Shown one piece after another: positions 7,665 through 18,699 of a DNA stretch of 64,000 nucleotides. Position numbers and translations under genes: made by a program. Source of the DNA: Caulobacter vibrioides (GTDB lineage: Bacteria; Pseudomonadota; Alphaproteobacteria; Caulobacterales; Caulobacteraceae); assembly GCA_001449105.1 (NCBI GenBank), contig LNIY01000002.1, forward strand, positions 1-64,000, written 5' to 3'. Every line of letters starts with the position of its first letter. The first letter of the stretch is position 1. The notes under the pieces are model-generated. The model was not told the origin of the DNA and did not search any database. It saw only the letters and a program-made list of their open reading frames with translations.

Positions 7665-10064
7665 ATGTCTGAGATCCGTACGCTTCCTGTGTTGCCCCTG
7701 CGGGATATCGTTGTGTTCCCGCACATGGTGGTTCCGCTGTTCGTGGGCCGCGACAAGTCCGTTCGCGCCCTTGAGGAAGTGATGCGCGGCGACAAGCAGA
7801 TCCTGCTCGTCACCCAGAAGAACAGCGCTGACGACGATCCGGCCCCGGCCGACATCTACGATGTCGGCGTGATGGCCACCGTGCTCCAGCTGCTGAAACT
7901 GCCCGACGGCACCGTCAAGGTGCTGGTCGAGGGCAAGGGCCGCGCCGCGGTCGTGCGCTTCACGGACCAGGAGGCCTATTACGAGGCCCAGGTCGGCGAG
8001 GTCAGCGAGGACCAGGGCGCCGGCCCCGAGGCCGAGGCGCTGTCGCGCGCGGTCGTCGAGCAGTTCGAGAACTACGTCAAACTCAACAAGAAGGTGCCGC
8101 CCGAGGCCCTGGCCGCGATCCCGCAGATCGCCGAGCCGGGCAAGCTGGCCGACAGCATCGCCGCCCACCTGTCGGTGAAGATCGGCGACAAGCAGCACCT
8201 GCTGGAAATCTTCGACGTCACCAAGCGCCTGGAGAAGGTCTTCGCCCTCATGGAGGGCGAAATCTCGGTGCTGCAGGTCGAGAAGAAGATCCGCTCGCGC
8301 GTGAAGCGCCAGATGGAGAAGACCCAGCGCGAGTACTATCTGAACGAGCAGATGAAGGCGATCCAGCGCGAGCTGGGCGACCCCGACGACTCGCGCGACG
8401 AACTGATCGAGCTCGAGAAGCGCATCAAGAAGACCAAGCTTTCGAAGGAAGCCCGGGCCAAGGCCGAGGGCGAACTGAAGAAGCTGCGCAACATGAGCCC
8501 GATGTCGGCCGAAAGCACGGTGGTCCGGAACTATCTGGACTGGCTGCTGTCGATCCCGTGGGGCAAGGCCAAGAGCAAGAAGATCGATCTGGCCGAGAGC
8601 GAGGACATCCTCGACGCCGACCACTACGGTCTGGACAAGGTCAAGGAGCGTATCCTGGAATACCTGGCCGTGCAGGCCCGGACCAATTCGCTGAAGGGGC
8701 CGATCCTCTGCCTCGTCGGCCCTCCGGGCGTCGGCAAGACCTCGCTGGGCAAGTCCATCGCCAAGGCGACGGGGCGCGAATTCGTGCGCATGAGCCTCGG
8801 CGGCGTGCGTGACGAGGCCGAGATCCGCGGTCACCGCCGCACCTACATCGGCTCGATGCCCGGCAAGGTCATCCAGTCGATGAAGAAGGCCAAGACCACC
8901 AACGCCTTCGTCCTGCTGGACGAGATCGACAAGATGGGCAGCGACTATCGCGGCGATCCCGCCTCGGCCCTGCTCGAAGTGCTCGATCCGTCGCAGAACT
9001 CGACCTTCGGCGACCACTATCTGGAGGTCGACTACGACCTGAGCCAGGTGATGTTCGTCACGACGGCCAACAGCCTGAACATGCCCCAGCCGCTGCTGGA
9101 CCGCATGGAGATCATCCGCATCCCCGGCTACACCGAGGACGAGAAGCTGGAGATCGCCAAGCGCCACGTCCTGCCGAAGCTGGCCAAGGATCACGGCCTG
9201 AAGGACAGCGAGTTCATCGTGCCGGACGCGGCCATCCGCGACCTGATCCGCTACTACACCCGGGAAGCCGGCGTGCGGTCGCTGGAGCGGGAACTGGGCA
9301 ACCTTGCCCGCAAGACGGTTCGTGACCTGGCCCGCGAGAAGCTGACCACCATCACGATCGACGATGCGCGCCTGGCCAAGTACGCCGGCGTCAAGAAGTA
9401 CCGCTACGGCGAGACCGACGAAGTCGACCAGGTCGGCATCGTCACCGGTCTGGCCTGGACGGAGTTCGGCGGCGACATCCTGACCATCGAAGCCGTGAAG
9501 ATGCCGGGCAAGGGCCGCATGACGGTCACCGGCAACCTCAAGGAAGTGATGAAGGAGTCGATCTCGGCGGCCAACAGCTACGTCCGCTCTCGGGCGACGT
9601 CGTTCGGCATCAAGCCGCCGATCTTTGAAAAGACCGACGTCCACGTGCACGTGCCGGACGGCGCCACGCCCAAGGACGGTCCGTCGGCCGGCATCGCCAT
9701 GGCCCTGGCCATGGTCTCGGTGCTGACGGGGATCCCGATCCGCAAGGACATCGCCATGACCGGCGAGATCACCCTGCGCGGCCGGGTCACCGCCATTGGC
9801 GGCCTCAAGGAGAAGCTGCTGGCGGCCCTCCGCTCGGGCGTGAAGACCGTGCTGATCCCGCAGGAAAACGAGAAGGATCTCGTCGACGTGCCGGAAAGCG
9901 TGAAGTCGGGCCTGGAGATCATTCCGGTCTCCACGGTCGACGAAGTGCTCAAGCACGCGCTGGTCGGACCCCTGACGCCGGTCGAGTGGAGCGAATCGGA
10001 AGAGCCCCTTTCGAGCCCCGCCAAGGCCGACGACGCCGGGGACGACGCGGTTCTTACGCACTAA
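7665..10064 (+). CDS. lon: ATP-dependent Lon protease
   Basis: The 799-residue LonA protease degrades misfolded and regulatory proteins in the cytoplasm. Domains in order: an N-terminal substrate-binding domain (about 1-300, starting [15 protein letters not shown]), an AAA+ module with Walker [14 protein letters not shown], and a C-terminal peptidase with the Ser-Lys dyad Ser674 (GPSAG) and Lys717 (GGLKEK). The frame opens 19 codons earlier, but the ATG chosen has a GGGAG site and gives the length known for Caulobacter Lon. In Caulobacter Lon removes cell-cycle proteins such as DnaA, CcrM and SciP. It has its own heat-shock-like promoter and terminator. Confidence 0.98.
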   Translation: MSEIRTLPVLPLRDIVVFPHMVVPLFVGRDKSVRALEEVMRGDKQILLVTQKNSADDDPAPADIYDVGVMATVLQLLKLPDGTVKVLVEGKGRAAVVRFTDQEAYYEAQVGEVSEDQGAGPEAEALSRAVVEQFENYVKLNKKVPPEALAAIPQIAEPGKLADSIAAHLSVKIGDKQHLLEIFDVTKRLEKVFALMEGEISVLQVEKKIRSRVKRQMEKTQREYYLNEQMKAIQRELGDPDDSRDELIELEKRIKKTKLSKEARAKAEGELKKLRNMSPMSAESTVVRNYLDWLLSIPWGKAKSKKIDLAESEDILDADHYGLDKVKERILEYLAVQARTNSLKGPILCLVGPPGVGKTSLGKSIAKATGREFVRMSLGGVRDEAEIRGHRRTYIGSMPGKVIQSMKKAKTTNAFVLLDEIDKMGSDYRGDPASALLEVLDPSQNSTFGDHYLEVDYDLSQVMFVTTANSLNMPQPLLDRMEIIRIPGYTEDEKLEIAKRHVLPKLAKDHGLKDSEFIVPDAAIRDLIRYYTREAGVRSLERELGNLARKTVRDLAREKLTTITIDDARLAKYAGVKKYRYGETDEVDQVGIVTGLAWTEFGGDILTIEAVKMPGKGRMTVTGNLKEVMKESISAANSYVRSRATSFGIKPPIFEKTDVHVHVPDGATPKDGPSAGIAMALAMVSVLTGIPIRKDIAMTGEITLRGRVTAIGGLKEKLLAALRSGVKTVLIPQENEKDLVDVPESVKSGLEIIPVSTVDEVLKHALVGPLTPVEWSESEEPLSSPAKADDAGDDAVLTH

Positions 10065-10088
10065 CAGTAACTTATTGTTGATAAGTAG

Positions 10089-10122
10089 GGCGGCGCGGGA
10101 TCTTTCCGCGCCGCCTTCGTTT
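10089..10122 (+). terminator. Intrinsic terminator after lon
   Basis: A perfect 10-bp stem, GGCGGCGCGG paired with CCGCGCCGCC, with a 7-base loop and then TTCGTTT. It begins 24 bases after the lon stop codon. Confidence 0.85.
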
Positions 10123-10210
10123 GACGGGGCTTGCGAAGCCCGCATACTTCCACGCGAGCGAAGCGGCGTAAGCTGTTGCAGCGCCGCCGCTTATTGGCTG
10201 GGAGACAAAA

Positions 10211-10489
10211 ATGACCACGAAAGCCGAACTCGTCACGGCGATCGCCGAAAAGGCGGGCATCAACAAGAACCAGGCGAAGGACGCCCTGGAAGCTTTCATC
10301 GACACCGTCACCACTTCGCTGAAGTCGGGCTCGGACGTGCGTCTGGTGGGCTTCGGCACCTTCAAGGCCGTGACCCGCGCCGCGGGCACCGCGCGCAACC
10401 CGCGCACCGGCGAGACCGTCGAGCGTCCGGCCTCGAAGACCGCCCGCTTCCAGGTCGGCGAAGGCCTGAAGACCACCCTGAACGGCTGA
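10211..10489 (+). CDS. hup: HU family DNA-binding protein
   Basis: A 92-residue HU-type histone-like protein. It begins TKAELVTAIAEKAGINKNQAKDALEAF and carries the DNA-arm signature GFGTFKAVTRAAGTARNPRTGE. It bends and compacts DNA as a dimer. It follows lon, an arrangement also seen in E. coli (lon-hupB). A GGGAGA ribosome site precedes the ATG and a terminator follows, so it is a single-gene transcript. Confidence 0.95.
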   Translation: MTTKAELVTAIAEKAGINKNQAKDALEAFIDTVTTSLKSGSDVRLVGFGTFKAVTRAAGTARNPRTGETVERPASKTARFQVGEGLKTTLNG

Positions 10490-10510
10490 TCCCGTTTTGG
10501 TCTCTTCAAG

Positions 10511-10543
10511 GGGCGGGACGTCGGATCGATGTCTCGCCCTTTT
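10511..10543 (+). terminator. Intrinsic terminator after hup
   Basis: A 9-bp stem, GGGCGGGAC paired with GTCTCGCCC (one G-U pair), with an 11-base loop, followed by TTTTC. It is 22 bases past the hup stop. Confidence 0.8.
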
Positions 10544-10598
10544 CTATGCGCGCTTCCCACGCCGTCCGACTACGGCTAGAAGGCGCGACCCTGCGAAG

Positions 10599-10673
10599 GG
10601 GCGGTTAGCTCAGCGGTAGAGCGTCTCGTTTACACCGAGAGGGTCGGGGGTTCGATCCCCTCACCGCCCACCA
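10599..10673 (+). tRNA. tRNA-Val (anticodon TAC)
   Basis: A complete cloverleaf. The acceptor stem GGGCGGT pairs with ACCGCCC. The D arm is GCTCAGCGGTAGAGC, the anticodon stem TCTCG/CGAGA encloses the loop TTTACAC with anticodon TAC, and the T arm is GGGGGTTCGATCCCC. The 3' CCA is encoded. It reads GUA valine codons. Confidence 0.96.
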
Positions 10674-10759
10674 GGACCCGGAAGGCGACTGCTGACACCA
10701 GGCTGTCAGCGGACCTTCGGCAGTCTCCCCGGCGTTGGACGCCAAAAAGGGAGATCGTC

Positions 10760-11128
10760 ATGTCCGTCAAGGGAAGCTGCCACTGCGGCGCCACCCAGTT
10801 CCAGGTCGAGACCGCGCCGACCGAGCTGACCAGCTGCAACTGCTCGTTCTGCGCCAAGCGCGGCGCTCTGGTCGCCTACTACACGCCCGAGACCTTCAAG
10901 CTGCTGACCGCGCGCGACCGGGTCTCGACCTATCAGTGGGGCGGCTACATGGGCTCGCACCATCACTGCGCCATCTGCGGCGGCGGCACCTATAGCGAGT
11001 TCCCGGACTTCAGCACCGGCGAGGCCGACTACGACAACCCGCGCGTCAGCATCAATGTGCGGCTGCTCGACGACTTCGACCTGTCGCCGCTGCCGGTGGT
11101 GCATCTCAATGGCCGGGATGATTGGTAG
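10760..11128 (+). CDS. GFA-family zinc protein
   Basis: A 122-residue protein of the glutathione-dependent formaldehyde-activating (GFA) fold. Zinc ligands are visible as CHCG (residues about 7-10), CNCSFC (26-31) and HHCAICGGG (about 71-79). Family members bind structural and catalytic zinc and act on glutathione adducts, but most, including short ones like this, have no proven reaction. A GGGAG site precedes the ATG. A second GFA gene (44594-44944) is present in this window. It stands alone between tRNA-Val and an intergenic repeat. Confidence 0.8.
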   Translation: MSVKGSCHCGATQFQVETAPTELTSCNCSFCAKRGALVAYYTPETFKLLTARDRVSTYQWGGYMGSHHHCAICGGGTYSEFPDFSTGEADYDNPRVSINVRLLDDFDLSPLPVVHLNGRDDW

Positions 11129-11160
11129 GGCGCTATGAAAATGTAGTGGCCTTCTTCATC

Positions 11161-11264
11161 GTCATCCCGGAAAGCGCGCAGCGCTTGTCCGGGACCCAGG
11201 GGCCGGCGCATTGGGGCGGCCCCTGGGTCCCGGCTCTCCGCTTCGCTGCGGCCGGGATGACGAG
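11161..11264. repeat. Intergenic palindromic repeat (TCATCCCGG type)
   Basis: The ends GTCATCCCGG and CCGGGATGAC are complementary, and the inner arms GGGACCCAGGGGCC and GGCCCCTGGGTCCC form a perfect long stem around a 12-base loop. This is the widespread alphaproteobacterial intergenic palindrome. It lies between two convergent genes and may end both transcripts. Confidence 0.75.
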
Positions 11265-11283
11265 CTAAGGGGCTCCACCTTCT

Positions 11284-12534
11284 CTAGAGCAGCGCCTCCA
11301 GCGCTTGCGCCGCATTGCGGCTCTCGGCGTCGCGGGCGATCTTCGCGCCGAGCGCCTTGGCCGCATCGGCATAGGCCGGATCGTCGAGCAGACGGGTCAG
11401 CGCCTCGCCGATCTTCTCAGGCGAGGCGTCCGGCGACAGGGTGATCGCCGCGCCCCGGTGGGCCGCGCGCATGGCGTTGTCGTTCTGGTCGCGGCCCATC
11501 GGCAGGCACAGCAGCGGAACCCCGGCCATCAGCGGCCGCAGGGTCGAGCCGTGGCCGGCGTGGGTGACGAAGGCGGCGGCGTCCTTCAGGACCTCGCCAT
11601 GCGGAGCGCTGCGGACGATCTTCACATGCGGCGGGGCCTCGAACTGCGCCGGGTCCAGCGTCGGGCCGGTGGTCACCAGCGCGCGGACGGGCAGGGCCGA
11701 GAGGGCGGCGATGACGTTGCGCAGCGTCGCTTCCTGCGCCTGGTAGAGGCTGGAGAACGACACCAGCACCAGCGGCGCGTCGCCCTCCGGCGGCGGCGCG
11801 GGCTCCACCCAGGCCGGGTCGGCCAGATACGGACCGACATGGGCGAACGGAGCGGGCAGGGGATCGGGCGCGAAGTCGAAGGCCGGGCTGGTCGCCAGCA
11901 GGATGGCGTCTGCGGCGTCGAACTGGGCGAAGAGGTCGTCCAGCGCCGGCAGGCCGTGCTCGGCGCGGGCGGCGTTCAGCGTCGGCAGGCCCCACTGGAA
12001 AAGGCCGCGGGCCATCTGGGCGACCATGGCGTGCATGGCCCGCTCCTGGTCGTCGGCCGCGGGCGCCATGCCGGCCCCGAACGGCGGCGCGCCGGGCAGG
12101 TTCGGCAGCGACCAGATGTTGGCCGACAGCAGGGCCAGTTTCGCTCCCCGCGCCTGGACGGCGACCATCACGCCCAGCAGCAGTTCCTGGGTCACCACGA
12201 CATCGGCGGGGAAGGCGTCGAGCGCTTCAAGCGCATCACGGGCGTAGGCGCCGGCGGGGCCGGTCATCACCCGCTCGAGCAGGCGTTCGATCACGGCCAT
12301 CGGATTGTCGGCCTCGAAGTCGCGCAGGCGATCGTCGTCGCGGGTCTTGCCGGTCTGGAACGGCGCGGTCGTCCAGGGACGGAACGGAACGCCCAGGGCC
12401 TGGGCGTCGGCGGCGTTGGCCGGATCGCTGATCGCCAGCACCTCGTGGCCGCGCGCGATCAGGTCGGCGGCGACCATCAGGAGCGGCTGCACGTGACCGC
12501 CGCCTTCCCAGGTCGTGAACAGAAAACGCGCCAT
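11284..12534 (-). CDS. Glycosyltransferase, GT1/MGT type (UDP-sugar-dependent)
   Basis: A 416-residue GT-B glycosyltransferase. It begins MARFLFTTWEGGGHVQPLL, the N-terminal glycine-rich strand of macrolide/UDP-glucuronosyltransferase relatives, and has the donor-site motif HAGHGSTLRPLMAGVPLLCLP near residue 310-335. It probably moves a sugar to a small lipophilic or polyketide-like acceptor, perhaps a carotenoid; the acceptor is not shown by context. The frame runs 40 codons further upstream, but this ATG begins the conserved fold. It is divergent from the next glycosyltransferase. Confidence 0.82.
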   Translation of the reverse strand: MARFLFTTWEGGGHVQPLLMVAADLIARGHEVLAISDPANAADAQALGVPFRPWTTAPFQTGKTRDDDRLRDFEADNPMAVIERLLERVMTGPAGAYARDALEALDAFPADVVVTQELLLGVMVAVQARGAKLALLSANIWSLPNLPGAPPFGAGMAPAADDQERAMHAMVAQMARGLFQWGLPTLNAARAEHGLPALDDLFAQFDAADAILLATSPAFDFAPDPLPAPFAHVGPYLADPAWVEPAPPPEGDAPLVLVSFSSLYQAQEATLRNVIAALSALPVRALVTTGPTLDPAQFEAPPHVKIVRSAPHGEVLKDAAAFVTHAGHGSTLRPLMAGVPLLCLPMGRDQNDNAMRAAHRGAAITLSPDASPEKIGEALTRLLDDPAYADAAKALGAKIARDAESRNAAQALEALL

Positions 12535-12746
12535 CTTGGATACCCCCGTTTGGCTCCTCCTACGACGCGGGAGCCGTTCAATCCAGGCGAACCGAAATAT
12601 GGTTTTTGCGCCGGTGCGCGACGCGACGTAGGGTGGCGTCACGCGGCTGGACAACGGTCCAGCTTCGGAGGAACCTCCCGCCGCTCGAGCACCTTATCGC
12701 TTGGCGGCCGCGCAAGACGGCTCCCTCTGCAGTAGCGAGGTACGGC

Positions 12747-13970
12747 GTGATCGATTTGCTGCCCTCTTCTCCGCCGAGCCCCGACGCCGGCGCGCCGCAG
12801 GACCAGATTCGATCAAAACCAGGCCGTCCGGCCCGTCTTGTCGATACGACGATGCTCTATGCGCCGCGCAGCGGCGGCGTACGCCGCTACCTCAACGCCA
12901 AACGCGCCTGGCTGGCCGAGAATCGCCCCGACGTGCGCCACACCCTGGTGGTGCCCGGGCCGCGCGATGCCCATGACGGCCACGGGAGGGTGTCGATCTA
13001 CGCCGCGCCGCTGCCGTTCGGCGACGGCTATCGCTGGCCGATCGGCAAGACCAGCTGGATGGAGCGCCTGATCCGCCAGCGTCCCGACGTCATCGAGGCC
13101 GGCGATCCCTACACCCCTGGCCTGGCCGCGCTGAAGGCGGGCGACGCCCTGGGCGTGCCGGTCGTCGGCTTCTGCCACACCGATCTGGGGGCGCTGGCGG
13201 CGCTGCACATCGGCGAATGGGCGGAAAAGCCGGTCCAGAAGCGCTGGGCGGCGATCTATCGCCAGTTCGACCAGGCGGTGGCGCCCAGCCATTTCATCGC
13301 CGGTCGGCTTATAGAGGCGGGGGTTCGCGACGCCGTCGGGCTTCCCTTGGGCGTCGACGTCGACACCTTTCATCCCGCGCGCGGCGACCGCGCGGCGCTG
13401 CGGCGGCGCCTGGGCCTGACCGACCGCCACCGGATCCTCGTCTTCGCCGGCCGTCCGGCCCGGGAAAAGAAGCTCGACGTGCTGGTCGACGCCGTCGAGC
13501 GGCTGGGCGAGCCGTATGTGCTGCTGCTGATCGGGGCCGGCGCCGGCGCGCGGGCCAGCGATCGGGTGGTCTGCATGGACTATCAGCGCGATCCCGAAGC
13601 CCTGGCCGCGATCCTGGCGGGCTGCGACGCCTTCGTGCACGCCAACGACAACGAGCCGTTCGGCCTGATCGTGCTGGAAGCCATGGCCTGCGGCCTGCCG
13701 GTGGTCGGCGTGGCGGCCGGCGGCGTGGCCGAAAGCGTCGACGAGCAGGTCGGCGTGCTGGCGTCCGCATCCGAGGGCGGGGTCTTCGCCGAGGCGATCG
13801 AGGCTCTGTTCGCGCGCGACATCGCGGCCCTGGGCCGCGCCGCGCGGCTGCGGGCCGAAACCCGCCATGGCTGGACGCCGGTGTTCCAGCGCCTGACCGA
13901 AATCTATGCGCGCCTCAGCGGCGCACGGGCCTTTCTCGGCGAAGCGGCCGTGGCGGCCGCTTCGCACTAG
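12747..13970 (+). CDS. GT4-family glycosyltransferase
   Basis: A retaining GT-B transferase of about 408 residues. The donor-binding half shows ILVFAGRPAREKKLDVLVDA and the EPFGLIVLEAMACGLPVV stretch with the E-x7-E motif of GT4. The start is uncertain: a GTG with a GCGAGG site 6 bases upstream was chosen, giving a non-conserved proline-rich leader before PARLVDTTMLYAPRSGGVRRYL. An ATG at 12852 would begin later. It likely acts in glycolipid or surface polysaccharide synthesis. It converges on the luciferase-like gene with 19 bases between them. Confidence 0.82.
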   Translation: MIDLLPSSPPSPDAGAPQDQIRSKPGRPARLVDTTMLYAPRSGGVRRYLNAKRAWLAENRPDVRHTLVVPGPRDAHDGHGRVSIYAAPLPFGDGYRWPIGKTSWMERLIRQRPDVIEAGDPYTPGLAALKAGDALGVPVVGFCHTDLGALAALHIGEWAEKPVQKRWAAIYRQFDQAVAPSHFIAGRLIEAGVRDAVGLPLGVDVDTFHPARGDRAALRRRLGLTDRHRILVFAGRPAREKKLDVLVDAVERLGEPYVLLLIGAGAGARASDRVVCMDYQRDPEALAAILAGCDAFVHANDNEPFGLIVLEAMACGLPVVGVAAGGVAESVDEQVGVLASASEGGVFAEAIEALFARDIAALGRAARLRAETRHGWTPVFQRLTEIYARLSGARAFLGEAAVAAASH

Positions 13971-13989
13971 AGAAAATAGAGAGATAGCC

Positions 13990-15003
<1,014 letters not shown>

Positions 15004-15141
15004 GTCCGCTACATGGGATGCGACCGGTCGGTAACAACCGTCCGCCGACACAATTTGTCGCACTCGTCGCGACGATCGCGCGGACAAACGGCAGCGAGCG
15101 ACGCCGAAGCAGGCAACTTGAAAAATGGGAGAGGGGAGAAG

Positions 15142-15218
<77 letters not shown>

Positions 15219-15287
15219 GTCGCGTAAAGGCCTAAACCCTTACGAAGCGCTCGCTTTTACCTCGGGTCGCTACCTTCGAGAAGAAGG

Positions 15288-15364
<77 letters not shown>

Positions 15365-15417
15365 ATTTGGCTTCCGCCGAAGCGAAAGTGCGACCCGCCG
15401 TGCGGCGAGGGGCGTCT

Positions 15418-15444
15418 GATATGTCGGGCCGGGACTCGTGTCAA
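15418..15444 (-). promoter_or_regulatory. Promoter of the tRNA-Asp pair
   Basis: On the minus strand TTGACA (15444-15439), a 15-base gap and CATATC (15423-15418) form a strong -35/-10 pair about 50 bases before the first tRNA. No other gene on that strand lies near. The spacing is a little short for E. coli but fits the 10-14 base gap after the extended -35 of Caulobacter sigma-73. Confidence 0.5.
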
Positions 15445-15509
15445 CGGCCATGTCGCAGAACCTGTGGATGGCTTGCAGTTGCGATCGTTTCTCAATGTGG
15501 CCCGGGCGT

Positions 15510-15538
15510 TTGAAGCGGGGGAAACACTGGGCTACAAC
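15510..15538 (+). promoter_or_regulatory. Housekeeping promoter of the nuo operon
   Basis: TTGAAGC, a 14-base gap and GCTACAAC match the Caulobacter housekeeping consensus TTGACGS, 10-14 bases, GCTANAWC; the -10 fits at every position. It sits 27 bases before the nuoA ATG. A GATTC (GANTC, CcrM-type methylation site) falls at 15544-15548, near the expected start site. Confidence 0.7.
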
Positions 15539-15564
15539 GCGGCCGATTCAAGCCAAGGGCTGTC

Positions 15565-15942
15565 ATGAACGCCTTCCTTCTCCAGTACCTGCCGATCGTG
15601 ATCTTCCTCGGGATCGCGGCTGTTATCGGCATCGTCTTCATGTTGGCTGCCGCCGTGCTCGCGCCCAAGGCGCCGGACCCGGAAAAGCTGTCCGCATATG
15701 AATGCGGCTTCAACGCCTTCGACGATGCGCGCATGAAGTTCGACGTCCGGTTCTATCTGGTGTCGATCCTCTTCATCATCTTCGACCTCGAAGTGGCGTT
15801 CCTGTTCCCGTGGGCCGTCACGCTGCTGAAGTTGCCGCACGACGTGGCTCAATTCGCCTTCTGGTCCATGCTGGCCTTCCTGGGCGTTCTGACCGTCGGC
15901 TTTATCTACGAATGGAAGAAGGGCGCCCTCGAATGGGAGTGA
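15565..15942 (+). CDS. nuoA: NADH-quinone oxidoreductase subunit A
   Basis: A 125-residue membrane subunit of complex I with three predicted helices (residues about 8-32, 63-85 and 92-115). It has the family motif [21 protein letters not shown] between helices 1 and 2. NuoA lies at the junction of the arms near the quinone site. It opens the nuo operon 27 bases after a good promoter, and its end overlaps nuoB by 10 bases. Confidence 0.96.
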   Translation: MNAFLLQYLPIVIFLGIAAVIGIVFMLAAAVLAPKAPDPEKLSAYECGFNAFDDARMKFDVRFYLVSILFIIFDLEVAFLFPWAVTLLKLPHDVAQFAFWSMLAFLGVLTVGFIYEWKKGALEWE

Positions 15943-16517
15943 TCGTTCCCGCCAACAGCTCGCCTGTCGCTCCGGCCGGCGCCGCTGGCCGCTCGACCGT
16001 GCAGGGCTATGACCCCAAGCTGCACGACGCCTTCTTCGACGGCGTCTCGCAGCAGCTGGCCGACAAGGGCTTCATCACGGCCGCCGCCGACGACCTCATC
16101 ACCTGGGCCCGCACCGGCTCGCTGATGTGGATGACGTTCGGCCTGGCCTGCTGCGCCGTCGAGATGATGCACTCGGCCATGCCGCGCTACGACCTGGAGC
16201 GCTACGGCTTCGCGCCGCGCGCCAGTCCGCGTCAGTCGGACGTGATGATCGTCGCCGGCACGCTGACCAACAAGATGGCCCCGGCTCTGCGCAAGGTCTA
16301 CGACCAGATGCCCGAGCCCCGCTACGTCATCTCGATGGGCAGCTGCGCCAACGGCGGCGGCTACTACTATTACAGCTACAGCGTCGTGCGCGGTTGCGAC
16401 CGCGTCGTGCCGATCGACATCTACGTGCCGGGCTGCCCGCCCACGGCCGAAGCGCTCGTCTACGGCGTGCTGCAGCTCCAGAAGAAGATCCGTCGCACGG
16501 GGACCATCGAGCGATGA
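15933..16517 (+). CDS. nuoB: NADH-quinone oxidoreductase subunit B
   Basis: A 194-residue peripheral-arm subunit carrying the terminal 4Fe-4S cluster N2. Ligands are visible as the CC pair in [11 protein letters not shown], the cysteine in MGSCANGGG and the one in [11 protein letters not shown]. The cluster passes electrons to ubiquinone. The N-terminus carries a short proline/alanine-rich leader. The ATG overlaps the end of nuoA by 10 bases; the frame stays open further upstream inside nuoA but that part is a shadow. Confidence 0.96.
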   Translation: MGVIVPANSSPVAPAGAAGRSTVQGYDPKLHDAFFDGVSQQLADKGFITAAADDLITWARTGSLMWMTFGLACCAVEMMHSAMPRYDLERYGFAPRASPRQSDVMIVAGTLTNKMAPALRKVYDQMPEPRYVISMGSCANGGGYYYYSYSVVRGCDRVVPIDIYVPGCPPTAEALVYGVLQLQKKIRRTGTIER

Positions 16518-17116
16518 GCCAAGACCTCGAAGCCCTCGGCCAGGCGATCGTCGCCAACTCGGCCGGCGCGATCGCCTCGTACAACGTGGCGTTCGGCGAG
16601 CTGAACCTGCTGGGTTCGGCCAACCGCGTGGTCGAGCTGCTGACCTATCTGCGCGACCATCCCGACTATCGCTTCCACCAGCTGGTGGACCTGACGGCGG
16701 TCGACTACCCGGAGCGCGCCGCGCGCTTCGACGTGGTCTATCACCTGCTGTCGATGGTGAAGAACGTCCGCGTCCGCGTGAAGGTGCAGACCGACGAAGA
16801 CACTCCGGTGCCGAGCGCCACGCCCGTGTTCCCGGTCGCCGACTGGTTCGAGCGCGAGGCGTTCGACATGTACGGCGTGTTCTTCGAAGGCCACCCGGAC
16901 CTGCGCCGGATTCTGACGGACTACGGCTTCCACGGCCATCCGCTGCGGAAAGACTTCCCGATGACGGGCTATGTCGAGGTCCGCTACGACGACGAGCTCA
17001 AGCGCGTCGTCTACGAACCCGTGAAGATTACCGAGTACCGCGCATTCGACTTCCTCTCTCCTTGGGAGGGCGCCAAGTACGCCCTGCCGGGCGACGAGAA
17101 GGCGGAGAAGGCTTAA
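16514..17116 (+). CDS. nuoC: NADH-quinone oxidoreductase subunit C
   Basis: A 200-residue subunit of the connecting fragment, equivalent to the mitochondrial 30-kDa protein. Recognisable stretches are [15 protein letters not shown], the [26 protein letters not shown] motif and the conserved end [19 protein letters not shown]. It is separate from NuoD, as usual in alphaproteobacteria (fused in E. coli). Its ATG overlaps the nuoB stop (ATGA), indicating coupled translation. Confidence 0.96.
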   Translation: MSQDLEALGQAIVANSAGAIASYNVAFGELNLLGSANRVVELLTYLRDHPDYRFHQLVDLTAVDYPERAARFDVVYHLLSMVKNVRVRVKVQTDEDTPVPSATPVFPVADWFEREAFDMYGVFFEGHPDLRRILTDYGFHGHPLRKDFPMTGYVEVRYDDELKRVVYEPVKITEYRAFDFLSPWEGAKYALPGDEKAEKA

Positions 17117-17119
17117 GTC

Positions 17120-18370
17120 ATGACTGGCACGAACGCTCCCGCCGCGGCGACCGACTTCTTCCGCGACGAACCGACCGTTCCGGCGATCCCGGAAACCCCG
17201 GTCCGCAAGTTCAACATCAACTTCGGCCCCCAGCACCCGGCCGCGCACGGCGTGCTGCGTCTGGTGCTGGAGCTCGACGGTGAAATCGTCGAACGCGTCG
17301 ATCCGCACATCGGCCTGCTGCACCGCGGCACCGAGAAGCTGATGGAAGCGCGCACCTATCTGCAGAACATCCCGTACTTCGACCGCCTCGACTACGTGGC
17401 GCCGATGAACCAGGAACACGCGTTCTGCATGGCGATCGAGAAGCTGCTGGGCGTGGAAGTGCCCAAGCGCGGCCAGATCGTCCGCGTGCTGTTCTGCGAG
17501 ATCGGCCGCATCCTGAACCACCTGCTGAACGTGACGACCCAGGCCATGGACGTCGGCGCCCTGACGCCGCCGCTCTGGGGCTTCGAGGAGCGCGAGAAGC
17601 TGATGGTGTTCTACGAGCGCGCCTGCGGCGCTCGCCTGCACGCCAACTACTTCCGTCCGGGCGGCGTCCACCAGGACCTGACCCCGAGCCTGATCGACGA
17701 CATCGAGACCTGGGCGAAGGCTTTCCCCAAGATCTGCGACGACATCGAAGGCCTGATCACCGACAACCGCATCTTCAAGCAGCGCAACGTCGACATCGGC
17801 GTGGTGACCAAGGAAGACGCCTGGGCCTGGGGCTTCTCGGGCGTGATGGTGCGTGGTTCGGGCATCGCCTGGGACCTGCGCCGCAACCAGCCGTACGAGA
17901 ACTACAACGAGTTCGAGTTCGACATCCCGCTGGGCAAGAACGGCGACTGCTACGACCGTTATCTCTGCCGCATGCAGGAAATGCGCGAGAGCACCAAGAT
18001 CATCCTGCAGGCCGTGGCCATGCTGCGCGCCACGCCGGGCCCGGTGCTGAGCGAGGACAACAAGGTGGCTCCGCCCCGTCGCGCCGAGATGAAGCGCTCG
18101 ATGGAAGCCCTGATCCACCACTTCAAGCTCTACACCGAGGGCTTCAAGACGCCGGAAGGCGAGGTCTACGCGGCCGTCGAAGCCCCCAAGGGCGAGTTCG
18201 GCGTCTACGTCGTCAGCAACGGCACCAACAAGCCGTACCGCTGCAAGATCAAGGCTCCGGGCTTCTCGCACCTGGCGGCCATGGACTGGATGAACCGCGG
18301 CCACCAGCTGGCCGACGTTTCGGCCATCCTGGGCTCGCTCGACATCGTGTTCGGCGAGGTCGACCGATGA
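17120..18370 (+). CDS. nuoD: NADH-quinone oxidoreductase subunit D
   Basis: The 416-residue 49-kDa-type subunit that lines the quinone pocket with NuoB. Markers are [15 protein letters not shown] near residue 34-48, the [14 protein letters not shown] segment, and the C-terminal end [10 protein letters not shown]. The first 30 residues are a variable leader. It starts 3 bases after nuoC ends and overlaps the following NTF2-like gene by 4 bases. Confidence 0.97.
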   Translation: MTGTNAPAAATDFFRDEPTVPAIPETPVRKFNINFGPQHPAAHGVLRLVLELDGEIVERVDPHIGLLHRGTEKLMEARTYLQNIPYFDRLDYVAPMNQEHAFCMAIEKLLGVEVPKRGQIVRVLFCEIGRILNHLLNVTTQAMDVGALTPPLWGFEEREKLMVFYERACGARLHANYFRPGGVHQDLTPSLIDDIETWAKAFPKICDDIEGLITDNRIFKQRNVDIGVVTKEDAWAWGFSGVMVRGSGIAWDLRRNQPYENYNEFEFDIPLGKNGDCYDRYLCRMQEMRESTKIILQAVAMLRATPGPVLSEDNKVAPPRRAEMKRSMEALIHHFKLYTEGFKTPEGEVYAAVEAPKGEFGVYVVSNGTNKPYRCKIKAPGFSHLAAMDWMNRGHQLADVSAILGSLDIVFGEVDR

Positions 18371-18699
18371 GCCTAGAGACCATCGCCCAGGCTCAGCTCG
18401 ACGCCTACAACGCCCAGGACCTGGACGCTCACTGCGTCCACTTCTCGGACGACGTGGTCGTGGCCGGCCTGAACGGCGAAGTGGCGCGCACGGGCATCGA
18501 GGCCTACCGCGCCTTCTACGCCAAGACCTTCGCGGAGTTCCCCAAGAACCACGCGAAGCTGCTGAACCGCATCGTGGTCGGCTCGAACGTGATCGATCAC
18601 GAGCACGTCGACCGCGGCAACGGCGACGCGCCTTTCCAGGTCGCCGCCATCTACACCTTCAAGGGCGACAAGATCGTCCGCGTGGATTTCGCACGATGA
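18367..18699 (+). CDS. NTF2/SnoaL-like protein inside the nuo operon
   Basis: A 110-residue single-domain protein of the nuclear transport factor 2-like (SnoaL/ketosteroid isomerase) fold. It begins with a helix [20 protein letters not shown], then FSDDVVV, and ends [13 protein letters not shown], the usual alpha+beta cone. It is linked by 4-base ATGA overlaps to nuoD before and nuoE after, so it is made with complex I. No standard Nuo subunit matches it. It may bind a ligand or help assembly; that is inference from position. Confidence 0.85.
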   Translation: MSLETIAQAQLDAYNAQDLDAHCVHFSDDVVVAGLNGEVARTGIEAYRAFYAKTFAEFPKNHAKLLNRIVVGSNVIDHEHVDRGNGDAPFQVAAIYTFKGDKIVRVDFAR

